A model generated the notes under the pieces. It ran no database searches and was not told the origin of the DNA. It saw only the letters and a list, made by a program, of their open reading frames with translations. A DNA stretch of 64,000 nucleotides, taken from NCBI GenBank assembly GCA_004293645.1, contig REAB01000067.1, positions 16,570-80,569 of the forward strand. Direction: 5' to 3'. Each line of letters begins with the position of its first letter. Position 1 is the first letter of the stretch. A program made the position numbers and the translations under genes. Shown here in pieces: positions 31,940 through 40,652 of the stretch. The stretch comes from Cytophagia bacterium. GTDB taxonomy: Bacteria; Bacteroidota; Bacteroidia; Cytophagales; Spirosomataceae.

Positions 31940-33685
31940 TCAAATATTTTTCTTCTTCACTTGGTCTATTAAATATTCTGAGGTGCGCATGGAGCTGGCC
32001 AAAATGGTCCAAGTTACGTTCTTGTCGCCTTGCGACACAAATGGTCCTGCATCTACTACAAACAGGTTTTTGACATCGTGGGCCTGTTGGAAAGCATTGA
32101 GTGCCGACTTGCTGGGGTCGTTGCCCATACGCACCGTGCCTACTTCGTGAATAATCTGCCCAGGTTTGGCCAATCCATAATTGGTATCAGCACCTGGCTT
32201 AGAGCCCATTGGCACGCCCCCCATTTCGGTTATCAGCTGCTCAAACGTGTCTTGCATGTGTTTGGCCTGTTTTATTTCGTTGTCCGACCATTTGTAGTTG
32301 AACCGCAGCGTTGGAATTCCGTATTTGTCCACCTTATCGGGGTCAATTTCGCAATAATTAGACTCCAACGGAATAGGCTCACCACGCCCCGCCATGCCAA
32401 TATACGCTCCATAGAAGCGGCGGTAATCGTCTTTTAAACCTGCGCCGTAGCCGCCAGCGTCTTTCATGCTGCCGTTGCGGGTGGGGTATTTGCCGTTCAT
32501 GTTTTCCATGCCAAATCCAAACCCAAAACTGGGCATGCCCATGCCACCGCCGTACTCAATGTGGTAGCCGCGCGGAAAATCCAGCTTTTTGTTGTCGAGC
32601 CACCAGGGCGTAAATACGTGCATACCGCCCACGCCGTCTTCGTTGTAGCGTTTGCGGTCCATGAGGGCAGGAATAAAGCCGCCGCGCGACGCGCCCGTTG
32701 AGTCGTTCAAATATTTGCCCACTACGCCACTGCTGTTGGCCAGTCCATTGGGGAAACGCCCCGATTTTGAGTTCAGTAAAATACGAGCCGACTCGCAAGC
32801 CGACGCGCCCAATAGCACGGTTTTGGCGCGAATGGTCTTTTCTTGCATCGTTGCCACGTCCACGTAAGACACGCCCGTGGCCAAACCCGTGTTTACGTCG
32901 GTCAATACTTCGCGGGCCATGGCACCGTTGATGAGCGTTACGTTGCCCGTTTTGATGGCGGGTTTGCACAACACCGACGACGACGAGAAATCGGCGTAGG
33001 CCATGCAAGCACGCCCGCATTGGCCACAGTAAAAGCACTCACCGCGTTCGTCGTTTATTTTTTGAGTCAGCATAGACATCCGCGACGGTAGAACGGGGAT
33101 TTGCAGGTTTTTACCCGCTTTTTTTATCATTAATTCGTGCAAACGTGGCTTAGGCGCGGGTAAAAAGAAACCATCGGGTTCGTTTGGAAAATTTTCGACC
33201 GTACCAAAGATGCCAATCAATTTGTCCACACGGTCATAAAAAGGCTTCAAATCGTCGTAGCCAATCGGCCAGTCGTCGCCGATGCCCGAAAGCGAGCCGC
33301 GCCGAAAATCATCGGGCCCAAAGCGCAACGAAATGCGGCCCCAGTGGTTGGTGCGTCCCCCCAGCATCCTGGACCTAAACCAGTGAAATTCAGTGCCTGG
33401 CGTGCTGCTGTACGGCTCGCCGTCTATTTGCCAACCGCCCCAAGCTGCGTCAAAATCGCCAAAAGCCCGCGTGGTGCTTGCCCCCCGCCGTGGCGACTCG
33501 TACGGCCATTTGAGTTGGGTAATGTACTTGGGGTCGGCGGGGTCAAAATAGCCACCTGCTTCGAGTAGGCATACTTTGGCCCCTGCTTTGGCCAGCATAT
33601 AAGCGGCCATGCCGCCGCCCGCGCCCGAACCTACAATGACGGCATCATAAACCGTGGGCTGTTCTTTGATTTGAAAAATAGACAT
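31940..33685 (-). CDS. GMC-family oxidoreductase (large subunit)
   Basis: This 581-aa protein has the FAD-binding Gly-rich motif YDAVIVGSGAGGGMAAYMLA (about 13-32). GGRTNHWGRISLRFGPDDFR and a Cys cluster C-x2-C-x2-C-x3-C (ECFYCGQCGRACMA) follow in the middle. The C-terminal GMC domain has HEVGTVRMG and NLFVVDAGPFVSQGDKNVTW. This layout fits the flavoprotein subunit of periplasmic alcohol/sugar dehydrogenases paired with a Tat-exported subunit 3. No own signal peptide is seen, so it may travel with the partner. Its 5' upstream DNA is occupied directly by repeat element B. Confidence 0.93.
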   Translation of the reverse strand: MSIFQIKEQPTVYDAVIVGSGAGGGMAAYMLAKAGAKVCLLEAGGYFDPADPKYITQLKWPYESPRRGASTTRAFGDFDAAWGGWQIDGEPYSSTPGTEFHWFRSRMLGGRTNHWGRISLRFGPDDFRRGSLSGIGDDWPIGYDDLKPFYDRVDKLIGIFGTVENFPNEPDGFFLPAPKPRLHELMIKKAGKNLQIPVLPSRMSMLTQKINDERGECFYCGQCGRACMAYADFSSSSVLCKPAIKTGNVTLINGAMAREVLTDVNTGLATGVSYVDVATMQEKTIRAKTVLLGASACESARILLNSKSGRFPNGLANSSGVVGKYLNDSTGASRGGFIPALMDRKRYNEDGVGGMHVFTPWWLDNKKLDFPRGYHIEYGGGMGMPSFGFGFGMENMNGKYPTRNGSMKDAGGYGAGLKDDYRRFYGAYIGMAGRGEPIPLESNYCEIDPDKVDKYGIPTLRFNYKWSDNEIKQAKHMQDTFEQLITEMGGVPMGSKPGADTNYGLAKPGQIIHEVGTVRMGNDPSKSALNAFQQAHDVKNLFVVDAGPFVSQGDKNVTWTILASSMRTSEYLIDQVKKKNI

Positions 33686-33687
33686 AT

Positions 33688-33864
33688 AAGTAGTTGGTCA
33701 GAAATAGGCGGTTCGCCGCTGCGATTATATTATTTTTGATTTGTAATAAAGGGTAATTTGGTAATAATAAATTGATAAACATCGGACCGCACGGGCGGCC
33801 CCGCGCCGACGCGGGCAATTACAACAAATTACTGTAATTACAAACAATTACGAGTAAGTACTTA
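33688..33864 (+). repeat. MITE-like dispersed element, copy B
   Basis: Full-length copy in the same orientation as A. It starts AAGTAGTTGGTCAGAAATAG, has the GGCG/CGCC mini-hairpin, TTTTTGATTTGTAATAAAGG, a GC-rich core (ATCGGACCGCACGGGCGGCC, then CCGCGCCGACGCGGGC with a CCCGCG/CGCGGG hairpin), one AATTACAACAAATTACTGTA unit and the terminal GAGTAAGTACTTA. Its left end is two bases from the GMC oxidoreductase ATG (33685), so it supplies that gene's upstream DNA. Its right end abuts an ATTTGAA-type microsatellite (33866-33900). Confidence 0.9.
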
Positions 33865-33865
33865 T

Positions 33866-34114
33866 CAATTTGAAAATTTGAAAATACAGAAATTTGAAAA
33901 TCACAATGTTGAACTGCCTGAAAACGGGCTAATTGTACAACTCAACAACGATAATTCACAAAGTGGTAAAACACATATATTTACTCAAATATTGTCATTT
34001 TTTAATTTTTATCAAAGCGAAGCACCACATCTGTACCAATGCGCCATCATAACATACTGGGGTAAGGGTTTTGAGAAAAAATGAATATATTTGTAGTGAA
34101 AAGATGAAACACCA
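33866..34114. other. Intergenic microsatellite and promoter region
   Basis: 33866-33900 repeats ATTTGAAAA units next to element B. Further right the only signal is TATATTTG at 34086-34093, a TAnnTTTG box 22 bp before the ATG of the 34115 gene; no -33 match is evident. A 68-codon frame here starting with TTG has no support. Confidence 0.5.
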
Positions 34115-34759
34115 ATGAAAGCGAAAAGTTTTAAATATTGGATTACCCAAGACCTTCATGAACAATTTGGCATCAGAAGAATCTACGATTTAGTGTTGCT
34201 CAGTGAGTGGTTATCGGCTACCAATGAGATTTCTAAGGAAGAAATAGAACAATTAGAGCTTCTTCGAATAGGTTTAAACAAAAACGCCGAATTTTGGAAT
34301 GAAGAGGAGTTAAAGATGAAATTTATTGGCCCTTTGATTGAATTTGTTAAGATTGATTCTGACAGTTTTAGAACTTTTTATGACCGCCCAATACGCATAA
34401 CAGTAAATGAAATTCTACTTAGTGGCACACTCGACATGGTGATTGCCACGGGCTTTCAAGTACCCAAAAAACCGTTCTTTTGCGTGCACGAGTACAAGCA
34501 AGAAAGTAAACGGGACGGTGACCCCAAAGGGCAACTGTTGGCAGAAATGATAGCCTTGCAAGCCATAAACTTACCCGACGAAAATCCTGTTTATGGTTGC
34601 TATGTGTTGGATAGAAACTGGTTTTTTGTTGTACTAAAAGGCCATGAATATGCCGTGAGTAATGCCTTAGATGCTTCTCAAGAAGATGTTTTCATTATTT
34701 TTAAAATGCTTAAAAAAGTAAAAGAATACATTATTGAAATAATTAAGAAAGATTCGTAA
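34115..34759 (+). CDS. PD-(D/E)XK nuclease-fold-like hypothetical protein
   Basis: This 214-aa protein has no signal peptide. The core shows LSGTLDMVIATGFQVPKKPF followed by FCVHEYKQESKRDGDPKGQL, a spacing compatible with the D...ExK motif of restriction-endonuclease-fold proteins (Asp, then Glu-x-Lys), and the conserved LLAEMIALQAIN helix. Similar proteins of unknown role occur in Bacteroidota. The N-terminus (KYWITQDLHEQFGIRRIYDL) is helical. The gene is flanked by repeat element B and a 110-bp gap before the convergent uxaA-type gene. Composition is AT-richer than its neighbours, hinting at transfer. Confidence 0.65.
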   Translation: MKAKSFKYWITQDLHEQFGIRRIYDLVLLSEWLSATNEISKEEIEQLELLRIGLNKNAEFWNEEELKMKFIGPLIEFVKIDSDSFRTFYDRPIRITVNEILLSGTLDMVIATGFQVPKKPFFCVHEYKQESKRDGDPKGQLLAEMIALQAINLPDENPVYGCYVLDRNWFFVVLKGHEYAVSNALDASQEDVFIIFKMLKKVKEYIIEIIKKDS

Positions 34760-34869
34760 CGTCCTAATGCCCGTATTCGTAGTTATGGTTGTCCTTGCGG
34801 TAATTTGTGTACAGAAATGCGGCAACTTAGTGCCCTGAAAACACCAAGGCTGCCACACCATAAGAAATA

Positions 34870-36519
34870 TCACAACGAAACGCCGCGTTTCCAGGGAATA
34901 AAATCGTCTTGGCCGAGGCGTTGGGCTTGCGTTAGTTGCTCGCCGCTGGCTATTTTGATAATCAATTCGAGCAATTCGTCGGCATTTTGGGCAATGGTTT
35001 GCTCGCCCGAAATAACCGTACCGCAGTCAAAATCAATGACATCGGGCATTCGTTCGGCCAGGGCGGTGTTGGTAGCTACTTTCATGACGGGGCAAATGGG
35101 GTTTCCCGTGGGTGTGCCAAGGCCCGTTGTAAATAGAATAATGGTGGCTCCTGCGGCGGTTTTGCCCGTGGTGGCTTCTACGTCGTTGCCAGGCGTACAG
35201 GCCAATTGCAGCCCGCGCTCGGTAGATATTTCGGTGTAGTTGGTTACGTCTTGAATGGGTGCTGTGCCGCCTTTTTTGGCTGCGCCCGCGCTTTTGATGG
35301 CATCGGTAATGAGGCCGTCTTTGATATTGCCAGGCGACGGATTGAACGCAAAAGCCGACCCCACTGCCTCGGCTTTGCCCGAATAATCGCGCATTAGTTT
35401 TTCAAACTTGGCCGCTTTTTCTTCGGTTACGCAGCGATTGAGCAGCTCTTGTTCCACGCCGTGCAACTCTGGAAACTCGGCCAAAATGGTTTTTGCGCCC
35501 AACGTTACCAATATATCGGACACTTCGCCCAGCACGGGGTTGGCCGATATGCCCGAAAACCCGTCGGAGCCGCCGCACTTTAAACCCACCACCAACTCCG
35601 AAAGCGGCACATCTTCGCGCGTACATTGATTGGCTTTGATGAGTCCCAAAAAAGTTTCTTTTACCGCCTGCGACAGCATCGTGTATTCGGTGCCATCTTG
35701 TTGTTCAAAAATGAGTAACGGCTTCTCAAAGTCCGGGCTACGTTGGTGAATCTCTTTTTTGAGCGTACTAATTTCCGAATGTTGGCAGCCCAAACTCAGC
35801 ACCGTAATACCCGCCACGTTGGGATGAACGGCATAGGCCGCAAACAACGCGCAGAGGGTGTTGGCATCGTGGCGCGTACCTCCGCAGCCGCCCTCATGGG
35901 TCAAAAACTTAATGCCGTCAATGTTTAAAAAGGGGCGAAGCCCCCCACCCCCCGATGGGGGAGTAACTTTAGCTCCCCCATCGGGGGGTGGGGGGGCTAT
36001 ATTTTGATAAAGATGCAATAATTCGCGCACTTGGTCGCGGTAGGTTTCGGGTTGGGCGTAGCCGAGTTCGCGCTCAAAGGCATCTTTTAGAATCAAAATA
36101 TTGCGGTTTTCGCAAAATACCAGCGGTAGCACCAGCCAATAATTGTACGTACCCACCTTGCCGTCTTGGCGGCGATACCCTTTAAAAGTGCGTTCCTGCC
36201 ATTTCTGTACGTTGGGTGGTGTCCAGTGGTAAGGTTGTCTTTTGGCAGTGCTATACGGTTCGGAGTCGTGTTGCAGGTTGAAAGTCGTGATGGTTTCGCC
36301 GCGTTGAATGGGCTGCTTGGCTTTGCCCACCAGCACGCCATACATGATTACGGGGCTGTTGGTGGCCAAACTTTGGGTTACAAATTTGTGCTTGGCGGCT
36401 ACGGCATAAGGTAGCTCATAATCAACGCCTTCGTGCGTGATAACCTCGCCAGCGGCCAAGTTGCGCAGGGCCACAATTACGTTGTCGTTGGGGTGTACTT
36501 TTAAAACCTTGTGCTGCAT
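34870..36519 (-). CDS. UxaA-family altronate/galactarate-type dehydratase
   Basis: This 549-aa protein has an N-terminal SAF-like domain (KVHPNDNVIVALRNLAAGEV) and a large dehydratase domain with FLTHEGGCGGTRHDANTLCA, VLSLGCQHSEISTL, LVVGLKCGGSDGFSGISANP and GLGTPTGNPICPVMKVATN. These match UxaA/GarD-type enzymes, which dehydrate sugar acids such as D-altronate with an Fe-S or metal centre. A Pro/Gly-rich segment (IAPPPPDGGAKVTPPSGGGG, about residues 174-193) is encoded by a palindrome and interrupts the link between domains. No uxaB/uxuA genes are close. A cysteine hydrolase lies upstream. Confidence 0.9.
   Translation of the reverse strand: MQHKVLKVHPNDNVIVALRNLAAGEVITHEGVDYELPYAVAAKHKFVTQSLATNSPVIMYGVLVGKAKQPIQRGETITTFNLQHDSEPYSTAKRQPYHWTPPNVQKWQERTFKGYRRQDGKVGTYNYWLVLPLVFCENRNILILKDAFERELGYAQPETYRDQVRELLHLYQNIAPPPPDGGAKVTPPSGGGGLRPFLNIDGIKFLTHEGGCGGTRHDANTLCALFAAYAVHPNVAGITVLSLGCQHSEISTLKKEIHQRSPDFEKPLLIFEQQDGTEYTMLSQAVKETFLGLIKANQCTREDVPLSELVVGLKCGGSDGFSGISANPVLGEVSDILVTLGAKTILAEFPELHGVEQELLNRCVTEEKAAKFEKLMRDYSGKAEAVGSAFAFNPSPGNIKDGLITDAIKSAGAAKKGGTAPIQDVTNYTEISTERGLQLACTPGNDVEATTGKTAAGATIILFTTGLGTPTGNPICPVMKVATNTALAERMPDVIDFDCGTVISGEQTIAQNADELLELIIKIASGEQLTQAQRLGQDDFIPWKRGVSL
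35939..35998. repeat. GC-rich palindrome inserted in frame in the UxaA-type gene
   Basis: Arms 35939-35963 and 35973-35998 pair over 25 bp with one bulged G (AGCCCCCCACCCCCCGATGG, then GGGAG) around the loop TAACTTTAG. On the coding strand it adds a Pro/Gly segment without breaking the frame. The sequence stands out as mobile-palindrome-like compared with surrounding codons. Confidence 0.85.
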
Positions 36520-36542
36520 TGATGTTGCAAATAATAAGATTG

Positions 36543-36597
36543 TTGTTCTTTATAAAACGGTTTGGAATTATTTCCTGCACCATTTTATAAAGAACAA
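36543..36597. promoter_or_regulatory. 15-bp perfect inverted repeat upstream of the UxaA-type gene
   Basis: TTGTTCTTTATAAAA (36543-36557) and TTTTATAAAGAACAA (36583-36597) are exact reverse complements 25 bp apart. They lie between the cysteine hydrolase stop and the UxaA-type start (36519), 24 bp from the ATG. It could be an operator or a terminator-like structure. Confidence 0.6.
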
Positions 36598-36691
36598 ATG
36601 TCTCCGTTTCTAACCAAGTGCCAACCAGATTTGCTGTCGAGGCAATAACCGCGCAGACTTCGAGCTGCCATACAAACTTAAGTTTGTCTTC

Positions 36692-37354
36692 TTACTGCTT
36701 CAAATAAGCTTCTACTTCATGTACCGACACCACGTCGGCGTATTTGAGCAGCAAGTCGGTGAGGTTGGCAAAGTGGTAACTTTCGTGTTTATCGGCCACA
36801 CATTCTTCTGGCACAATAGTGCGATACCCCCTTGACAATGAATCTATTGCAGCTGCCCTAATACAGCCAGAGGTGCTACCACCCGTCAGAATAACGGTAT
36901 CTATTTGATGCCACACCAAAAGGCTTTGAAGCTGGGTTTCAAAAAAAGGCGAGGGCATTTTTTTGCAATAAATCACGTCTTTTTGGCGGTCTATTACCAA
37001 CCGCTCGTCAAACTCGGCGCGGCGGCTATCAAATTTGATATTTTGCAGCGAATCGGGCGTGTTGGTGCGCGTTCCCCACACACCCGCGTCTTCGGCAGAG
37101 TCCATGTAAGCCACGTACGTAAACACCACAGGCCAGTTTTTTGCCCGCGCCAATGCGTTGATTTGGTTGATGTAAACAATCTGGTTGGGGTCGGTTTCGT
37201 AGGCCGTCTTCGGAAATTCTTGCAGGTTGGTATAGGCGTTTTGAACGTCAATATTTATGATAGCAGCCTTACGGCCAAACCCAAAACGAGCGCGGGCAGG
37301 GTTGGCTTTTACTTCATAATAAATCTCGCGGGCAGTTTTGTTAGATAATTCCAT
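36692..37354 (-). CDS. Isochorismatase-like cysteine hydrolase
   Basis: This 220-aa protein of the isochorismatase/N-carbamoylsarcosine amidase fold has candidate triad residues: Asp36 (INIDVQNAY), Lys in IYCKKMPSPFF and Cys in GGSTSGCIRAAAIDSL. VPEECVADKHESYHFANLTD follows. It probably hydrolyses an amide or carbamoyl bond; the substrate is unknown. It lies upstream of the UxaA-type gene on the same strand (172-bp gap), which may indicate a shared catabolic role, or just proximity. Confidence 0.9.
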   Translation of the reverse strand: MELSNKTAREIYYEVKANPARARFGFGRKAAIINIDVQNAYTNLQEFPKTAYETDPNQIVYINQINALARAKNWPVVFTYVAYMDSAEDAGVWGTRTNTPDSLQNIKFDSRRAEFDERLVIDRQKDVIYCKKMPSPFFETQLQSLLVWHQIDTVILTGGSTSGCIRAAAIDSLSRGYRTIVPEECVADKHESYHFANLTDLLLKYADVVSVHEVEAYLKQ

Positions 37355-37379
37355 TGCTGGTTGATTTGAGGTTTGTTAT

Positions 37380-37500
37380 TTGTGGTTTGAAATTTGTGGT
37401 TTGAAATTTGAAGTTTACCATTTACACATTTTACCATTTACGCATTTACCACTTACGCACTTACGCATTTTACCATTTACGCACTTACGCATTTACCATT
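37380..37500. repeat. Microsatellite-like array (ATTTACGCA/TTTACCA units) at the end of the BaiN-type gene
   Basis: Short degenerate units (TTTACCATTTACGCA, CACTTACGCA) and a left part with TTTGAAATTTGTGG repeat across 120 bp. The last codons and stop of the flavoprotein gene (M-V-N-A then TAA) fall inside this array. Confidence 0.7.
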
Positions 37501-38723
37501 CCTTGCCCCGCTACGTAGCCAGTTGTCCACGCCGACTGAAAATTATATCCGCCCGTAATGCCATCAATATCAAGTACTTCGCCCGCAAAAAACAATCCTT
37601 TTAGTTTTTTACTTTCGAGGGTTTGGGGGTCTATTTCGTTCAAATCTATGCCGCCGCAGGTTACAAACTCTTCCTTAAAAGTAGTTTTTCCGCGCACCAA
37701 GAATGGGCAATTGGTAAGGTGTTCGGCCAAGCGATTGAGGTTTTTGGCGGGCAAATCGGCCCAGCGCATTGTATCTGGAATGTGCGACATTTCTAACAGC
37801 AACACCCACAACCGATGCGGCAAATCGGCAAAAGGCAAGGTGTGAACAAACTTCAATCGGTAGCGCAAGTCTTGGCGGGCTTCTTCGAGTGCTTGCCGCG
37901 CCACTTGGTCGGTTTTGAAAGTTGTAAAGTTGGCCAGAGCCGTAAAAGCATAGTTTTTTTCGGCCAATGTGCGCGCCCCCCAAGCCGACGTGCGCAACAC
38001 CGAAGGCCCGCTCAATCCAAAATGCGTGAACAACAGCGGCCCTTGCTCGTCGAGTTTAGTGCCCGCCACCCGCACCCGAGCCAGCTTTACGGCCACGCCA
38101 CTCAACGCATGAAACGGCGACTCTGGCACATTGAACGTAAACAACGACGGCGTAGGCACAACCACCGACAGTCCCAATTGCGCCAGCCAATCGTAGCCCG
38201 TTGATTGGGGGTGTCCGCCCGACGTAATAAGCACGCGGTCAAATTCGTGGGTGGTAGCGTCGGCAGTGGTAAGTCTAAACCGTCCCGATTCGGTGGGGCA
38301 AATTTGAGCAACGGCACAGCTCGTTTTTACCTCAATACCAGCGCGTTGGGCGGCGTTAAGCAAACAATTGATAATGGTTTCGGAACGGTCGGTGGTAGGA
38401 AATACGCGCCCGTCTGGCTCGGTTTTGAGGGCTACGCCGCGTTTTTCAAACCACGCCACGGTGTCGTGGTTGTTGAAAATTTCAAACAAAGGGCGCAGAA
38501 ATTTTGCCCCGCGTGGATAGCCCGCGCAAAGTTGCGGCAGCGTGGCGGCGGCGTTGGTAACGTTGCAACGCCCCCCACCCGACACCCGCACTTTGCTCAG
38601 TACGGCGCGGTTTTTCTCAAAAATAGTAACGCTGGCGTGATGTCCGTGTTTTTCGGCGGCAGCGATGGCTCCCATGAAGCCCGCCGCGCCGCCACCCACC
38701 ACGCCGATTTGAATTTTTGTCAA
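37485..38723 (-). CDS. BaiN/YhiN (HI0933) family flavoprotein
   Basis: A TTG at 38723 gives 412 aa starting MTKIQIGVVGGGAAGFMGAI; a longer TTG start at 38756 would add 11 residues and approach the divergent gene. Family signatures: the FAD Rossmann motif GVVGGGAAG, LSKVRVSGGGRCNVTN, VFPTTDRSETI, RVLITSGGHPQSTGYDWLAQ, LFTHFGLSGPSVL and the C-terminal GLFFAGEVLDIDGITGGYNF. It is an NAD(P)H-linked or FAD-only oxidoreductase of uncertain substrate. The gene is divergent from the DUF4905 gene (45-bp gap). Confidence 0.93.
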   Translation of the reverse strand: MTKIQIGVVGGGAAGFMGAIAAAEKHGHHASVTIFEKNRAVLSKVRVSGGGRCNVTNAAATLPQLCAGYPRGAKFLRPLFEIFNNHDTVAWFEKRGVALKTEPDGRVFPTTDRSETIINCLLNAAQRAGIEVKTSCAVAQICPTESGRFRLTTADATTHEFDRVLITSGGHPQSTGYDWLAQLGLSVVVPTPSLFTFNVPESPFHALSGVAVKLARVRVAGTKLDEQGPLLFTHFGLSGPSVLRTSAWGARTLAEKNYAFTALANFTTFKTDQVARQALEEARQDLRYRLKFVHTLPFADLPHRLWVLLLEMSHIPDTMRWADLPAKNLNRLAEHLTNCPFLVRGKTTFKEEFVTCGGIDLNEIDPQTLESKKLKGLFFAGEVLDIDGITGGYNFQSAWTTGYVAGQGMVNA

Positions 38724-38768
38724 TTTAACAATTTGTTTTGCGTAATTTTGGGTCAAATTTACTCAGTT

Positions 38769-39581
38769 TTGACCGTAATTCATTCTCAAAGTTTTTCTTT
38801 CAACTTGCCCGTCTGGCGCATCATGGGCAATATCCTGGCCGATGCCTCCGTTCCTACCTTGCTCGTGCTCGAACTCCGCAACCGCGACCAAGTGGCTTGG
38901 GCCAATTTAAACCTCAGCACGGGGCGGCTTATTTGGCAACACACCATCGAAACCACCGATTGGTGGACGGGCAGCTTGGGGTGCTACAACGGCATTTTGC
39001 TATTGCACCGTTACGCCAACGCCGAGCAGCCCGCTCCCACAGGACTTCTGGCCGTCAATGCCGACGATGGAAAAGTGCGCTGGGAGTTAAAAAAAGCCGT
39101 TTTTGTGCAAACCGACGGTCATTTTATGCAAATAGCGCAACGCAACGCCGCCCAAGAACCCGCTTATGAATGGCGGCAATTGACCGACGCGCAGCCCATT
39201 GTCGAACCGCCCCAAAACTGGATTGCACCAAACCAAGATAGCACCTGGCTTACGTCTATTTCGTACGCGCCTACCAACCAATATTACGATTTTTTGAGCC
39301 ATTTTATTGCGAATAAAACAGGGCAACAACCCGTCCAAATAATAAATTATGCCGAAATTGATGCTTGTATTGTGCTTTTGTACTATTTTTACTCTCCCAA
39401 TTCTATTACTTTATCCCAATCCTTGCTGGTTATTGATTCAACTAAGAAGATATTGTGGCACGAAATTAGCAGTAATCTCGGCGACAGTACCACGCTCGGC
39501 GGCTTTATGCATAACCAAAACCAAGTGATTTACCTTCGTTCTGAACTTGAATTATTGGTACTAAATTTTTCAAAATCATGA
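38769..39581 (+). CDS. DUF4905-like hypothetical protein
   Basis: The frame is open far upstream, but the coding-like part starts near FSFNLPVWRI. A TTG at 38769 is the best start I see (270 aa); the ATG at 38823 is the alternative and would cut the conserved beginning. The sequence (LLVLELRNRDQVAWANLNLS, GRLIWQHTIETTDWWTGSLG, LAVNADDGKVRWELKKAVF) resembles beta-propeller-like DUF4905 proteins of Bacteroidota. The function is unknown. The stop overlaps the ATG of the LysM gene by 4 bp (ATGA), so the two are translationally coupled. Confidence 0.7.
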   Translation: MTVIHSQSFSFNLPVWRIMGNILADASVPTLLVLELRNRDQVAWANLNLSTGRLIWQHTIETTDWWTGSLGCYNGILLLHRYANAEQPAPTGLLAVNADDGKVRWELKKAVFVQTDGHFMQIAQRNAAQEPAYEWRQLTDAQPIVEPPQNWIAPNQDSTWLTSISYAPTNQYYDFLSHFIANKTGQQPVQIINYAEIDACIVLLYYFYSPNSITLSQSLLVIDSTKKILWHEISSNLGDSTTLGGFMHNQNQVIYLRSELELLVLNFSKS

Positions 39582-40645
39582 CTGGAAAAATAGGATTTAT
39601 TCTCGGAATTACCTTATCAATAAGCGGGCTGGCGCACGCTTACTCCCCCGTTCAACCCGACTCTACGGGCGTTGAAAACAAAAATGGAAAAACGTACGTG
39701 GTGCATCGGGTCAATGCTGGCCAGACGCTATATGCCGTGATGCGCCAATACAAAACAACGCTGCAAGCCATCAAAGCGGCCAATCCTGGCATGAAAGACA
39801 ACCTCACCACGGGGCAAGTGCTGCGCGTGCCGTACACGGGTAGCCCCGCCACAACGGCGGTAGTATCTACTAAGCCACAGCCCATCGAAAAAAACGTGGA
39901 AGTGGGCAAAACCATTGTAATTAAGCCCATTGAGAACAAACCCGAACCCAAAAGCGACAGTAAAATTGTAATACCCGCCGACAACACGCCCCCCAAAGTG
40001 GAGGTAGCCGAAAGCCCAAAAACCGAAGAAAAGCCCGCCGAAATTCCAAAATTAGAACCCAAACCCATTCCCGTTGTGGTAAACAAAAACGGGATGCATC
40101 GCGTCGAAGCGGGGCAGTCGTTGTATGGGGTGGCCGTAAAGTATGGGGTAATGATGGCCGACATTCGCCGCTGGAACGCACTGGGTTCTGACCAAATACG
40201 GGCTGGCCAAGAATTAATTGTATCTGAACAAGCCTACGCCGCCGAGGCCAGTCGCCGCCCCAAACCCGACTCCGCCAAAGTAGCCGAAGCCAAGAAACCT
40301 GCGCTGCCCACCCGCCCCACCGAAGACCCCACCAATGCCACTTTGCCCGAAACCCGCATTGCCAACAGCGGCTCGCGCTTGGTAGAAATGGGCACCGCCG
40401 AGGTGATTGATGCCTTAGACAACGGCAACAAATATTTGGCTTTGCACCGCACCGCACCCGTTGGCTCGCTGGTACAAGTCAAAAACGTGAGCAATGGCCA
40501 AAGTGTGTGGGTAAAAGTAATTGGCAAACTACCCGAAATCAGTGCCAACAACCGCATCATTATTAAATTGTCGGCGCGGGCGCACGAAAAACTGTCGCCA
40601 GGCGGCAAGCGTTTTAGTGCCGAAATTAGTTATTTAGCGCAGTAA
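39578..40645 (+). CDS. LysM-repeat peptidoglycan-binding protein with DPBB-like C-terminus
   Basis: This 355-aa protein has a signal peptide (MTGKIGFILGITLSISGLAHA) and two LysM repeats (HRVNAGQTLYAVMRQYKTTL at about 43; HRVEAGQSLYGVAVKYGVMM at about 170) joined by a Pro/Lys-rich linker. The C-terminal domain (AEVIDALDNGNKYLALHRTA, then GSLVQVKNVSNGQSVWVKVI and KLSARAHEKL) looks like the double-psi barrel of RlpA-type proteins. It should bind peptidoglycan in the periplasm. It is coupled to the DUF4905 gene by the 4-bp overlap. Confidence 0.88.
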   Translation: MTGKIGFILGITLSISGLAHAYSPVQPDSTGVENKNGKTYVVHRVNAGQTLYAVMRQYKTTLQAIKAANPGMKDNLTTGQVLRVPYTGSPATTAVVSTKPQPIEKNVEVGKTIVIKPIENKPEPKSDSKIVIPADNTPPKVEVAESPKTEEKPAEIPKLEPKPIPVVVNKNGMHRVEAGQSLYGVAVKYGVMMADIRRWNALGSDQIRAGQELIVSEQAYAAEASRRPKPDSAKVAEAKKPALPTRPTEDPTNATLPETRIANSGSRLVEMGTAEVIDALDNGNKYLALHRTAPVGSLVQVKNVSNGQSVWVKVIGKLPEISANNRIIIKLSARAHEKLSPGGKRFSAEISYLAQ

Positions 40646-40652
40646 TTCACCG

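Noticed and set aside
33878..34084. 68-codon plus-strand frame beginning at a TTG in ATTTGAAAA repeats
   Set aside because: The start lies inside a microsatellite, the residues show no pattern of a real protein, and the downstream TATATTTG box suggests the next gene starts its own transcript.
38205..38768. N-terminal extension of the DUF4905 gene (188 codons)
   Set aside because: It overlaps the flavoprotein gene on the other strand and has Arg/Gly/His-rich shadow composition; coding features begin only near 38769.
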